Of a stretch of DNA of 47,864 nt, positions 34,181 through 42,676 are shown piece by piece; position 1 is the first letter of the stretch, and every line of letters begins with the position of its first letter. The DNA comes from Clostridia bacterium. Lineage in GTDB: Bacteria; Bacillota; Clostridia; Christensenellales; UBA1242. The translations under genes were made by a program, and so were the position numbers. A model generated the notes under the pieces. That model did not search any database. It was given only the letters and a program-made list of their open reading frames with translations, and was not told the origin of the DNA. Location: NCBI GenBank assembly GCA_017621525.1, contig JAGASX010000011.1, positions 1-47,864 of the forward strand, given 5' to 3'.

Positions 34181-35146
34181 CTATATTTTATCATTGCCAA
34201 TTTCTGCAAGCATTTTATTGAAACCAATACCACAGCCACCACAAACTTTATCTTCATGAATTGTTTTGCTTGGGTCATTTATTGATTTTATATTTCTTAT
34301 AGATTTTAATGAAATATAATTTACAATTTTTAAATAGACTTTATATATATCATCTCCGGCAAACAAATCCTCTGGAACAGAACAAAGCACGCTTTCAACA
34401 AAGATTTGATTTGGCAAACGTCCGTTTACATTAAAATACAGACTATTAAAAATCCTTAACATTTTTGTAAGATTTTCACCAACATAAAACTGTTTTTCGC
34501 TTAAAAGATGATACCTGTTGCCTAAGTTTATATCTAAATATCCAGATTTCATGCTTATAAAGTGCTTAAATATCTGTTTCTCTTGACTTATAACATGAAT
34601 TACAATTTTTACATTCGACCCTAAATCTTCCTTTCCCACAATTTGAATTGTGTTTTTATCAAGATAAATCATAGATGTTTCTGTCAAAAAATTGCTTAAA
34701 CTTTGTTGCAAATCTTCTGCGAGGTCAAAAATTGTATAACTTGCTTGGTCAAAATTTATATTTTGTTGAGGTTTTTCTGTGTCTTTTTTTCTTCTGCGTT
34801 TCTTTTTCTTACGCAAAGATTTTCGATTTTTCCAAAAATAAATCACTCGTTTTTTAAAGTTCTTCCAAAGCCCCTCTTTTTTTATGGTGTTAAGTTGCAA
34901 TTGTGCATTTTCAACACCTAATAGGTATACATATTCCGAACCATCAACAAAGGAATTATTAAAAATTTCATTTATTGGTTGAAGTGTTACGTTATCAGGC
35001 GAAATATAAGATACTTTATTAGCCAAATTTTCAATAGCAAGCGACAAAAGACCATTCACTTTGTCGCTTATTGTGCTTACAAATTGTGAATTGTCTTTTT
35101 CTGCAATCATTTCAACCAATTGTTTTGTGATTTTAACCTTTGGCAT
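34181..35146 (-). CDS. Conserved-looking protein of unknown function downstream of serS
   Basis: I do not recognise this 321-residue protein. It has an N-terminal part (1-95), a strongly basic stretch (about 98-121, with KKKKRRRKK) that could bind nucleic acid, a middle region rich in beta-type segments, and a C-terminus with a CGGCG cluster (residues about 300-304) near the end. No signal peptide or clear membrane helix. AAGGAA precedes the ATG. It begins 24 bases after serS on the same strand and probably shares its transcript. The protein is AT-biased (Asn/Lys/Ile-rich) compared with its neighbours. Confidence 0.75.
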   Translation of the reverse strand: MPKVKITKQLVEMIAEKDNSQFVSTISDKVNGLLSLAIENLANKVSYISPDNVTLQPINEIFNNSFVDGSEYVYLLGVENAQLQLNTIKKEGLWKNFKKRVIYFWKNRKSLRKKKKRRRKKDTEKPQQNINFDQASYTIFDLAEDLQQSLSNFLTETSMIYLDKNTIQIVGKEDLGSNVKIVIHVISQEKQIFKHFISMKSGYLDINLGNRYHLLSEKQFYVGENLTKMLRIFNSLYFNVNGRLPNQIFVESVLCSVPEDLFAGDDIYKVYLKIVNYISLKSIRNIKSINDPSKTIHEDKVCGGCGIGFNKMLAEIGNDKI

Positions 35147-35170
35147 ACATTTCCTTTATCCGCAATTATT

Positions 35171-36463
35171 TTATTTTCTTGGCAAAATTTTTGTTTGTCC
35201 TCCCATATATGGTCTTAAAGCCTCTGGGATATTTACACTTCCATCTTCGTTTAAGTTGTTTTCCAAAAAGGCAATCAACATTCTTGGAGGTGCAACAACT
35301 GTATTGTTAAGAGTATGCGCAAGTTTAATTTCGCCGTCAGCAGTTTTAAATTTAATTCCAAGACGACGAGCCTGTGCATCAGTAAGATTAGAGCAAGAGC
35401 CTAATTCTCCAAAATATTTATCTTGGCGAGGGCTCCATGCATTTAAGTCGCAAGATTTAACTTTAAGGTCTGCAAGGTCGCCACTGCAACATTCCATAAC
35501 TTCATGAGGAATGTCAAGGGTTGCAAAAAATTCAGATGAAATTTGCCACATTTTCTTGTACCAATCTCTTGATTGTTCTGGCTTACATATTACAATCATT
35601 TCTTGTTTTTCAAATTGGTGTACGCGATAAATTCCACGTTCTTCAATGCCGTGAGCACCAACTTCCTTTCTAAAACATGGTGAATATGAAGTAAGGCAAA
35701 GTGGCAAGTCTTCTTCCTTTATGATTGTATCTTTAAATCTTCCAATCATAGAGTGTTCGCTTGTTCCAATAAGGTATAAGTCCTCGCCTTCAATCTTGTA
35801 CATCATGTTTGCCATTTCTTCAAAACTCATAACACCGGTAACAACATCACTTCTTATCATAAATGGAGGGATACAATATGTGAAACCCTTATTTATCATA
35901 AAATCTCTTGCATAAGAAAGAATTGAAGAGTGAAGTCTTGCTATATCGCCGGTAAGATAATAGAAACCATTTCCGCTTGTACGACGAGCGCTGTCGAGGT
36001 CAAGCCCGCTTAAACTTTCCAAAATATCAGCGTGATATGGAATTTCAAATGTTGCTTTTTTAGCATCGCCAACAGTCAATCTTTGAACGTTTTTGCTGTC
36101 ATCTTCGCCAATAGGAACATCGTCATCAATAATATTGGGAATAGACATCATAAGTTTTTTAAGTTTAGCACTAATTTCAGCCTCTTTCTCTTCCACTTCA
36201 ACAATGCGTTGGTTGTTTTTTACAACTTGTGCTTTTATTTCATTTGCTTCGTCAACCCTTTTTTCTCTCATAAGTTGACCAATTTTACTGCTTAATGCAT
36301 TTCTGCTTGCGCGAAGTTCATCGCCCTCTCTTTTACAAGCCCTTACCTCTTGGTCAAGCACAAGAACTTCATCAACATATGGAAGTTTATGCTCTTGAAA
36401 TTTCTTTTTAATATTTTCCTTAACAAGGTCTGGATTGGTTCTAATAATGTTTATATCAATCAT
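35171..36463 (-). CDS. serS: Seryl-tRNA synthetase
   Basis: Class II synthetase, 430 residues. N-terminal tRNA-binding coiled coil (about 1-110), then the catalytic core with motif 2 (CFRKEVGAHGIEERGIYRVHQF) and motif 3 near residue 390. Motif 3 reads LNNTVVAPPRMLIAFLEN, unlike the GSGLAVGRT form of most bacterial SerRS I know. AGGAGG lies 5 bases before the ATG. It has its own promoter and a short leader with no T-box. Confidence 0.96.
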   Translation of the reverse strand: MIDINIIRTNPDLVKENIKKKFQEHKLPYVDEVLVLDQEVRACKREGDELRASRNALSSKIGQLMREKRVDEANEIKAQVVKNNQRIVEVEEKEAEISAKLKKLMMSIPNIIDDDVPIGEDDSKNVQRLTVGDAKKATFEIPYHADILESLSGLDLDSARRTSGNGFYYLTGDIARLHSSILSYARDFMINKGFTYCIPPFMIRSDVVTGVMSFEEMANMMYKIEGEDLYLIGTSEHSMIGRFKDTIIKEEDLPLCLTSYSPCFRKEVGAHGIEERGIYRVHQFEKQEMIVICKPEQSRDWYKKMWQISSEFFATLDIPHEVMECCSGDLADLKVKSCDLNAWSPRQDKYFGELGSCSNLTDAQARRLGIKFKTADGEIKLAHTLNNTVVAPPRMLIAFLENNLNEDGSVNIPEALRPYMGGQTKILPRK

Positions 36464-36488
36464 AATTCCTCCTACAATCTATGGAATT

Positions 36489-36517
36489 ATTATACATTTA
36501 TAATTTATTTAAGTCAA
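36489..36517 (-). promoter_or_regulatory. Promoter of serS
   Basis: Minus strand: TTGACT, 17 bp, TATAAT, about 25 bases upstream of the serS start. Confidence 0.82.
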
Positions 36518-36552
36518 ACAATTTGTTCTTTTTCACAAACATTCTTTAAATA

Positions 36553-36566
36553 TTTTACGCATAGAT
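36553..36566 (+). repeat. Copy of the recombinase-like arm in front of xer gene
   Basis: TTTTACGCATAGAT here is identical, over all 14 bases, to the inner right arm of the repeat at 34105-34118. No convincing partner arm is visible beside it. It lies 12 bases before the -35 box of the tyrosine recombinase gene, between the divergent promoters of serS and that gene. Confidence 0.6.
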
Positions 36567-36577
36567 ATCAAAATCGT

Positions 36578-36605
36578 TTGATTTTTATTAAAAAATGAAT
36601 ATACT
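36578..36605 (+). promoter_or_regulatory. Promoter of tyrosine recombinase gene
   Basis: TTGATT (36578-36583), 16 bp, TATACT (36600-36605). Predicted start of transcription is 36612-36613, only a few bases before ATG 36616. Confidence 0.6.
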
Positions 36606-36615
36606 TATAGTTGTT

Positions 36616-37665
36616 ATGAATGAAAATTTAAGTTTTTATCAAAAACGCGACATGAAAAATCGTGAAAAAATGGCAAAATATACAGAGAGATTGCCGGAAT
36701 ATTGCCTTAACTTTTTTATTGGCATAGAAAACAACACATCTTCTCTTACAAGATACAATTACGCCATGGATTTGTATGTTTTTTATAACTACATAAGCAA
36801 ATACCTTTTTAAAAAGCAAACAGATGAAATTTCGCTTGACGATATAGATAAAATAAAAGCACTTAATATAGAGCAATATTTGTCCTATTTGTCATATTAT
36901 CAACTTGACGGCAAAGACTATAAAAATGATGAACGCGGAAAGGCAAGAAAACTTGCATCATTGCGCTCTTTCTTTAAATATCTTTTCAATCATGATATGA
37001 TTTCTGCAAATGTCGCAAGCAAAATTGAAACCCCAAAACTTCATAATAAAGAAATTGTTCGTTTAGAGCGTGATGAGGTTTCAAAACTTATGAATGTGGT
37101 TGAAAATCCTGCCGATTTCAGCAAAAGACAAAGGGAATATAATAAAAACACGTTTGAACGCGACAACGCAATTATCACCCTATTTTTAGGCACAGGAATA
37201 AGAATTTCTGAACTTGTTGGGCTTAATATTGACAGTTTTGATTTCAACCAAAATGCATTTATAGTAACCCGAAAAGGCGGAAACCGCACCGTTTTATACT
37301 TCTCACAAGAAGTTGCTATGGCACTTAAAACTTGGCTTGAAAAACGAGCAACAATTGGTCTTGAAGAGAAGGAAAAGGCAATGTTTATATCATTACAAAA
37401 CAAAAGAATTTCAATTCGTGCAGTTGAAAACCTTGTGAAAAAATTTGCAAAACAAGCATCTCCACTTAAAAAGATTTCACCTCATAAGTTGCGAAGCACT
37501 TTTGGCACTAACCTTTATAAAGAAACAAGAGATATATACATCGTTGCAGATGTTTTGGGGCACAAAGATGTCAACACAACCAAAAAGCACTATGCAGCAA
37601 TAAGCGAAGATATGAGAAAAAGCGTTGCAAATAAAATTCAAATAAACCCTGAATTTAATGAATAA
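36616..37665 (+). CDS. XerC/XerD-type tyrosine recombinase
   Basis: 349 residues, longer than usual XerC/D (about 295-305) because of an N-terminal extension with LPEYCLNFFIGIE. SAM-like core-binding domain about 30-150; catalytic domain about 155-345 with all residues: Arg in GTGIRISELVGL, Lys in TRKGGNRT, HKLR (His and Arg), His in LGHKDVNTT and the nucleophile Tyr in KKHYA. Likely chromosome dimer resolution. I prefer ATG 36616 over 36595 because the -10 box overlaps the earlier codon. No Shine-Dalgarno sequence. A shared 14-bp repeat arm lies upstream. Confidence 0.88.
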   Translation: MNENLSFYQKRDMKNREKMAKYTERLPEYCLNFFIGIENNTSSLTRYNYAMDLYVFYNYISKYLFKKQTDEISLDDIDKIKALNIEQYLSYLSYYQLDGKDYKNDERGKARKLASLRSFFKYLFNHDMISANVASKIETPKLHNKEIVRLERDEVSKLMNVVENPADFSKRQREYNKNTFERDNAIITLFLGTGIRISELVGLNIDSFDFNQNAFIVTRKGGNRTVLYFSQEVAMALKTWLEKRATIGLEEKEKAMFISLQNKRISIRAVENLVKKFAKQASPLKKISPHKLRSTFGTNLYKETRDIYIVADVLGHKDVNTTKKHYAAISEDMRKSVANKIQINPEFNE

Positions 37666-37731
37666 GATTGGTAAGTTTGCACATTATAATAGTGTGAAGG
37701 AGATATGCTTCACGTTAAAAGAAGAAACCTT

Positions 37732-37757
37732 TCTTATACAGACAGGTTTCTTTTTTT
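37732..37757 (+). terminator. Terminator after tyrosine recombinase gene
   Basis: 9-bp stem AAGAAACCT/AGGTTTCTT, 3-base-spaced after a 3' loop region, ending in seven Ts. Confidence 0.85.
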
Positions 37758-37765
37758 AATATATA

Positions 37766-37804
37766 AAAATGGCTATTATGTTATGTTTTAATTACATAAT
37801 AGCC
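37766..37804 (-). terminator. Terminator of spoIVB
   Basis: Perfect 11-bp stem GGCTATTATGT/ACATAATAGCC with a 12-base AT loop. On the minus strand it is followed by ATTTTTATA. It faces the recombinase terminator. Confidence 0.8.
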
Positions 37805-37809
37805 TTATT

Positions 37810-39018
37810 TTACGCCATATTTTCCAGCATCCAATCACTGTATACCGCATACCCTTTTGTCGGGTCAGCCAAAAATACATGGGTAACTGCACCAACAATT
37901 TTGCCATCTTGAATGATTGGCGAGCCACTCATTCCTTGAACTATCCCCCCTGTAAGGTTTAAAAGTTTTGGGTCAACTACACGTATAACCATGCTTTTAC
38001 TTGCCGACTTTGCTTGATAATTAGCCTTTATTATTTCTATATCATATTCTTCCAAAATACCGCTTACCGATGAAACCAATTTTGCTTTGCCCGTTTTTAC
38101 GCTTAATCGTCCACCCAACTTGGCACTTCTATTTTGGTCAACAAGATTGTCGCCGTCGCATAACTCGCCAAATATGCCTACTTCTGTATTTTTGCAAAAT
38201 TCACCCTGTTTATTCTTTTTAACAAAAACGCCTCGCAATTCCCCCGGTTTATTTCTTTCCCCCTTTGCAATATCTACCAAAGAGCAGGAATAAATTTCGC
38301 CACCTTCAATTGGAAGAGGATTTTCATTTGTCCCATTGGTTATTGGGTGCCCCAAAGCGCCAAAAGTTTTATCATTTTTTTTAACAAAAGTAAGAGTTCC
38401 AACACCAGAATAGCCATCTTTTACCCAAACTCCAAGTTTGTTTTTGCCATCACTATCTTTTATGATAGGAATATCAATATTCCTTTCTTTCGCTCCGTCC
38501 AAAATTCCAACATTTACAACTTCGTTTTTGCAATTTTCAATGGCAGATACAAGTTCTTCGCTATTATGCACTGCACATTTGTCTATTGAAACAATAACAT
38601 CGCCATTTTGCAAATATTGGTTTTTAATCATTTGCGAATGGTCAGCACTTATCATTGCATTGCTGACTATAACAACGCCGTCTGTTTGCATTGAAAGTCC
38701 AACCGGGCAACCGCCAACATAAACCTCTTCTTCTGGTAAAATATTCACCTCAGTTTTTTTAATAGGCAAAAAACCAAACAATTTAAAAACAATTTCCCCT
38801 TTCATTCTTTGTGTATCGCCTGTAAGTACTTCTTTTTCTTTTAGTTCCACCTTAACCAATCTGCCAAATTGATTTTCATGGTTTATCTCTTCAACCTCTT
38901 CATAACTTGCGTAAAACTCGTTAGGCAATGTGAAGATTTTTTCTATATAAATATTACTTAAAATAAAAACCAACGTAAAAACTAATGCATATATAAAATA
39001 ACCCCTTTTGTTCTTCAA
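37810..39018 (-). CDS. spoIVB: SpoIVB serine peptidase
   Basis: Secreted from the forespore to start the sigma-K checkpoint by cutting SpoIVFA. The 402 residues have an N-terminal membrane anchor (7-25), a PDZ domain (about 100-180, PVGLSMQTDGVVIV) and an S55 peptidase domain with the catalytic His in GALGHPI and Ser in GMSGSPI, plus an Asp in RVVDPKL. It starts with TTG behind GGAGGTG. A terminator lies between it and recN, so it probably has its own forespore promoter. spo0A, the usual neighbour, is not here. Confidence 0.95.
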   Translation of the reverse strand: MKNKRGYFIYALVFTLVFILSNIYIEKIFTLPNEFYASYEEVEEINHENQFGRLVKVELKEKEVLTGDTQRMKGEIVFKLFGFLPIKKTEVNILPEEEVYVGGCPVGLSMQTDGVVIVSNAMISADHSQMIKNQYLQNGDVIVSIDKCAVHNSEELVSAIENCKNEVVNVGILDGAKERNIDIPIIKDSDGKNKLGVWVKDGYSGVGTLTFVKKNDKTFGALGHPITNGTNENPLPIEGGEIYSCSLVDIAKGERNKPGELRGVFVKKNKQGEFCKNTEVGIFGELCDGDNLVDQNRSAKLGGRLSVKTGKAKLVSSVSGILEEYDIEIIKANYQAKSASKSMVIRVVDPKLLNLTGGIVQGMSGSPIIQDGKIVGAVTHVFLADPTKGYAVYSDWMLENMA

Positions 39019-39037
39019 ACAGCACCTCCGCCTATAT

Positions 39038-39066
39038 AAAAAAGACCAACCATTAAGGTTAGTCTT
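39038..39066 (-). terminator. Terminator between recN and spoIVB
   Basis: Minus strand: AAGACTAACC/GGTTGGTCTT (one G-U pair), loop TTAAT, then TTTTTT. Confidence 0.88.
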
Positions 39067-39078
39067 TGCAAATTGCCT

Positions 39079-40743
39079 TTATTTATTCAATGCTTTATCA
39101 CGCATCTCTTTCGCCTGTAAAATAGCCGTTTCTGTAAGGTTTTCGCCTACAACCATTTTTGCGAGATTTTGTATGATTTCTTCTTCGTTTAAGTTTGAAA
39201 CTTGCGTGAATGTTGAGTTGTCCACTTCCTTTTTAGACACAAAGTACATAGCATTTGCGTGTGATGCAACTTGTGGAAGATGTGTAATACATAACACCTG
39301 TGCATCCTTTGAAATTCCGGCAAGTTTACAGCCAACAATGTTGCCTGTTTCGCCACTGATTCCAGAATCGATTTCATCAAATACCAATGTTTGCGCCCCG
39401 CCAATTTTTGCAAAAATTGTTTTGACTGCAAGCATAAATCGACTTAATTCTCCCCCAGACGCGGTTTTTGAAAGCGATTTAAGTTCTTGCCCTTTATTTG
39501 CAGAGAAGATAAATTCAACATTATCATTGCCGTTTGCGGTTGGCTCTGTCAGTTGATTTATTGATACTTCAAACATACTGGATTTCATACCCAACTGTTT
39601 AAGCTCTTCAACTATTTTTCTTTCAATTTCCTTTGCTGTAGATTTTCTTATTTCAGTTAATTTTTCACAAGCGCTTATAAGTTGCTGTCTGCAAAGGTCT
39701 TTTTCTTTTTGCAGTTTTGCAAGCATAAATTCACTATCTTGCAAATTATTAAACTTCTCTTTCGCCTGTTCAAGAAATGCAATTGCATTTTCTATGGAGC
39801 CACCATATTTTTTGGTAATTCGCTTTATTTCGTCAAGCCTTCTGTCCATTTTTTCAAATTCACGCTCATCAAAATCGGCGTTGTCTTTTATGGCGTTTAA
39901 GGTTTGAACAATATCTTCTATTTCATATCTTGCACTATCAAGCCTTTCCTTGCAATCGCAAACCTCATCAAATTGGCTTAACGACGCAAGAAAACTTGAA
40001 GATTGTTGCAGGCTTTGCAAACACGATGACATGCCGTCGCTTAAAAGCCCCTCACAAGCACCTACTACTTCATAAATTTTTTCGGCGTTTTGCATAAGTT
40101 TCAACTTCTCTTGCAACTGCTCGTCTTCGCCAACTTGCAAATTGACACCTTCTATTTCTTGAATTTGATATTCAAGAAGAGAAGCCATTCTTTCTCTTTC
40201 AAATTCATCTCCGCCAAATTCATTGATTTTATGAGAGATTTCTTTTTCTTTATTATATATAGTTGCAACTTCATGTTTTGCAAGTGCAACAATCTCTCCG
40301 CCAAACTTGTCCAGCATTGACAGGTGATTTTTGCTTTTTAATAAGTCCACACTTTCATGTTGAGAATAGCAATCTACCAGCATAGCACCTATTGTTTTAA
40401 GAATAGATTGAGTTGCAGGCATTGCATTTACCCTAATAGTTGAACGACCGTCAAGGTTTAGTGTGCGAGAAAGCATTATTTCATCGCCGTCAAACCCAAG
40501 TTCTGCCAAATTTTCTTGAACCTGTTGTGAAAGGTCAGAAAAAAGTGCGTCAACCCTCATTTCATTTTCGCCAGAACGGATAAGTGTTTTATCAGCCTTG
40601 CCTCCAAGCACAAAATTTAGAGAATCAAAAATTATACTTTTACCCGCGCCGGTTTCACCAAGAAATACGTTAAAGCCTTTTGAAAATTCTATTGAAAGTT
40701 TGGTGATAAGTGCAACATTTTTAATCGATAAAGTTTGAAGCAT
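39079..40743 (-). CDS. recN: DNA repair protein RecN
   Basis: SMC-like ATPase acting early in double-strand-break repair. The 554 residues have an N-terminal Walker A (GETGAGKSIIFDSLNFVLGG, about 30-50), a long central coiled coil (about 150-360), the ABC signature ASGGELSRFMLAVK and Walker B TLVFDEIDSGISGETG. argR lies 12 bases upstream in the same transcript, the order found in Bacillus (ahrC-recN-spoIVB). Confidence 0.97.
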   Translation of the reverse strand: MLQTLSIKNVALITKLSIEFSKGFNVFLGETGAGKSIIFDSLNFVLGGKADKTLIRSGENEMRVDALFSDLSQQVQENLAELGFDGDEIMLSRTLNLDGRSTIRVNAMPATQSILKTIGAMLVDCYSQHESVDLLKSKNHLSMLDKFGGEIVALAKHEVATIYNKEKEISHKINEFGGDEFERERMASLLEYQIQEIEGVNLQVGEDEQLQEKLKLMQNAEKIYEVVGACEGLLSDGMSSCLQSLQQSSSFLASLSQFDEVCDCKERLDSARYEIEDIVQTLNAIKDNADFDEREFEKMDRRLDEIKRITKKYGGSIENAIAFLEQAKEKFNNLQDSEFMLAKLQKEKDLCRQQLISACEKLTEIRKSTAKEIERKIVEELKQLGMKSSMFEVSINQLTEPTANGNDNVEFIFSANKGQELKSLSKTASGGELSRFMLAVKTIFAKIGGAQTLVFDEIDSGISGETGNIVGCKLAGISKDAQVLCITHLPQVASHANAMYFVSKKEVDNSTFTQVSNLNEEEIIQNLAKMVVGENLTETAILQAKEMRDKALNK

Positions 40744-40754
40744 ATGGCGTTACC

Positions 40755-41207
40755 TCAAACTAACATATCTGTCAGCGTAACAATTGCCTGACTTGCATAG
40801 GTTGTGGTTGGGAAAATAAGCATAACTGTATCGTCGCCGTTGACTGCACCCATAAGTTCTGCGATGTTAAGTTTATCAACAAAACTTACAATAGCCGGAG
40901 CCATACCTTTCATAGTTTTAACAACAACCAAATTCATTGCTGGTTTTACTGAAATAACAGCCTCTTTGAAAATTGATATGTATTTATTAGAAACAACTTG
41001 CTCATCAGAGCCAACAAAACAATATTTGTATTTGCCACTGCTGGATAAAATCTTGGTAAGCCCAAGTTCTTTAATATCTCTGGAAATTGTTGCTTGTGTG
41101 ATTTCAAAACCTGCATTTTTAAGTTCTCTTGCAAGTTCATCTTGTGTTTCAATTTCTTTTGTAGAGATAAGTTCCAATATCTTCGATTGTCGTGCACTTC
41201 TTGCCAT
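40755..41207 (-). CDS. argR: Arginine repressor ArgR/AhrC
   Basis: 150 residues: N-terminal winged helix (RQSKILELISTKEIETQDEL, TQATISRDIKELGL) and a C-terminal arginine-binding oligomerisation domain with the GDDTVMLIF motif (about 120-130). In the family it represses arginine synthesis and activates catabolism, binding ARG boxes. Such boxes flank its own promoter here, which points to autoregulation. TAGGAG precedes the ATG. The tlyA and nadK genes often upstream are absent. Confidence 0.95.
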   Translation of the reverse strand: MARSARQSKILELISTKEIETQDELARELKNAGFEITQATISRDIKELGLTKILSSSGKYKYCFVGSDEQVVSNKYISIFKEAVISVKPAMNLVVVKTMKGMAPAIVSFVDKLNIAELMGAVNGDDTVMLIFPTTTYASQAIVTLTDMLV

Positions 41208-41256
41208 AATTTCTCCTAAATCGCTATAACCCTTTAAAATAAAGGTGAATAGCGTT

Positions 41257-41288
41257 TGTGAATATTTATAAATTTATGCTTATGCATA
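41257..41288. promoter_or_regulatory. ARG box pair between argR promoter and gene
   Basis: 41257-41274 matches the ARG box TNTGNATWWWWATNCANA in 10 of 12 fixed positions; 41271-41288 is a weaker overlapping match on the other strand. They lie downstream of the predicted argR transcription start. Confidence 0.55.
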
Positions 41289-41299
41289 GATTTTTGATT

Positions 41300-41328
41300 A
41301 TTATACATCATTTTTTATAATTATGCAA
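41300..41328 (-). promoter_or_regulatory. Promoter of argR-recN
   Basis: Minus strand: TTGCAT, 17 bp, TATAAT; predicted start near 41293. Confidence 0.8.
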
Positions 41329-41334
41329 GCGATT

Positions 41335-41352
41335 TTTGTATATTTATTCACG
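41335..41352. promoter_or_regulatory. Near-perfect ARG box upstream of argR promoter
   Basis: TTTGTATATTTATTCACG matches 11 of the 12 fixed positions of the ARG box consensus. It sits 6 bases upstream of the -35 box. The remainder of the 314-base gene-free stretch 41208-41521 is AT-rich and holds only this promoter region and the thiI terminator. Confidence 0.65.
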
Positions 41353-41463
41353 CATTTTTAATATATATTGCATAATATGAAAAAATATAAATTGTCTTTT
41401 TATAAATACTAAAATTTTTGTATATTTCTTATCGTTCTCCCCTACAACGCAAAAAAATACAAC

Positions 41464-41493
41464 AAAAAAAGAGCAGGATTACCCCACTCTTTT
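41464..41493 (-). terminator. Terminator of pheST-thiI operon
   Basis: Minus strand: AAAAGAG...CTCTTTT 7-bp stem with an imperfect inner GG/CC part, then TTTTTTTGTT. Confidence 0.8.
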
Positions 41494-41521
41494 AGTTTAT
41501 GTTTTTAAAATAACTTTTGCC

Positions 41522-42676
41522 TTATCCTATTTCAACAATTTCTTCGGTATTCAAACACTCCTCCACCAAAGCGTCCACGTCAAGTTTCCTCTCCTCCCTT
41601 TCGCATCTTTCAATGGTTGGCCTGATAACAGGATTTTTAGGAAGAAACACAGTGCAACAATCTTCATAAGGCAAAACAGAAGTTTGATATGTATCTATTT
41701 CATTTGCAACCTTGATGATTTCTTCTTTATCCATTGCAATGCAAGGCCTGAAAATTGGAGTTCTTTTAACCACTACTCCTGTCGCCGTCATACTTTGCAT
41801 AGTTTGACTTGCAACCTGACCAAGACTTTCCCCTGTTATTATGGCGCCCAAAGAATTTTGTTGACACAACCTTTCGGCAACACGCATCATAATTCGCCTC
41901 ATAATTGTTATCATAAATTCTGGCGAACAATTTGCATGAATTGCCTCTTGCACCTTTGTGAAAGAAACAACATGAACTTTTAATTTACCAACATAAGCGC
42001 TCATTTTTTTTGCCAAAGTCAAAACTTTGTCGCGAGCAAGTTCTGACGTGTATGGATAACTATGAAAATGCAAACATTCAAATTCCATACCTCGCTTGCC
42101 TACCAAATAACCAGCAACAGGACTGTCTATACCACCCGACAAAAGCAAAAGTCCCTTACCAGACACCCCCAAAGGCAAGCCTCCTTGACATTTTATGCTT
42201 TGAGTGAAAACATAAGCCTTTTTATTCATACGAATATCAACATGAATTTCTACTTGCGGATTATATAAATCAACAAAAGAGTCATTGTAAGAATTTAACA
42301 ACATCTCCCCTAAATCTTTTGCAAAATCCATTGATGAAATAGGAAAGGTTTTATCTGCACGTTTTACAAAAACTTTAAAAGACTTGCCCGAAACGTCAAC
42401 TTCGCCAACAACAGAGGAAATAGTATCAACGCCAGCCTCCACCTCAAATGCAGGACTTAAACTATAAAGCCCAAACACCTTGCACAATTTTTCAATTAAA
42501 ACGCTTTCTTCTTTTTCAGCATATGAAGAAATAACATATCTGCCAAAGGTTTTTTCAAATTTAAAATCATGGCCAACAAGAGCCTTTTTTATATTTGAAA
42601 TAAGCACGCTTTCAAAAACATTTCTATTGTTACCTTTCAAGTACAACTCGCCAAATCTTAACAACAAAACCCTCAT
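41522..42676 (-). CDS. thiI: tRNA 4-thiouridine synthase ThiI
   Basis: Sulfur transferase making 4-thiouridine at tRNA position 8. The 384 residues comprise an N-terminal ferredoxin-like and THUMP part (1-165) and a PP-loop ATPase with LLSGGIDSPVAGYL (about 180). YEDCCTVFLP near residue 340 is typical. No C-terminal rhodanese domain, as in Bacillus. Start ATG 42676 overlaps the desulfurase stop as ATGA and follows GGAGAAGG; an in-frame codon 15 bases upstream is less likely. Confidence 0.95.
   Translation of the reverse strand: MRVLLLRFGELYLKGNNRNVFESVLISNIKKALVGHDFKFEKTFGRYVISSYAEKEESVLIEKLCKVFGLYSLSPAFEVEAGVDTISSVVGEVDVSGKSFKVFVKRADKTFPISSMDFAKDLGEMLLNSYNDSFVDLYNPQVEIHVDIRMNKKAYVFTQSIKCQGGLPLGVSGKGLLLLSGGIDSPVAGYLVGKRGMEFECLHFHSYPYTSELARDKVLTLAKKMSAYVGKLKVHVVSFTKVQEAIHANCSPEFMITIMRRIMMRVAERLCQQNSLGAIITGESLGQVASQTMQSMTATGVVVKRTPIFRPCIAMDKEEIIKVANEIDTYQTSVLPYEDCCTVFLPKNPVIRPTIERCEREERKLDVDALVEECLNTEEIVEIG

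Noticed and set aside
36553..36566. CRISPR or phage attachment site
   Set aside because: Only two copies of the 14-base arm, no spacers, no tRNA gene and no phage genes nearby.
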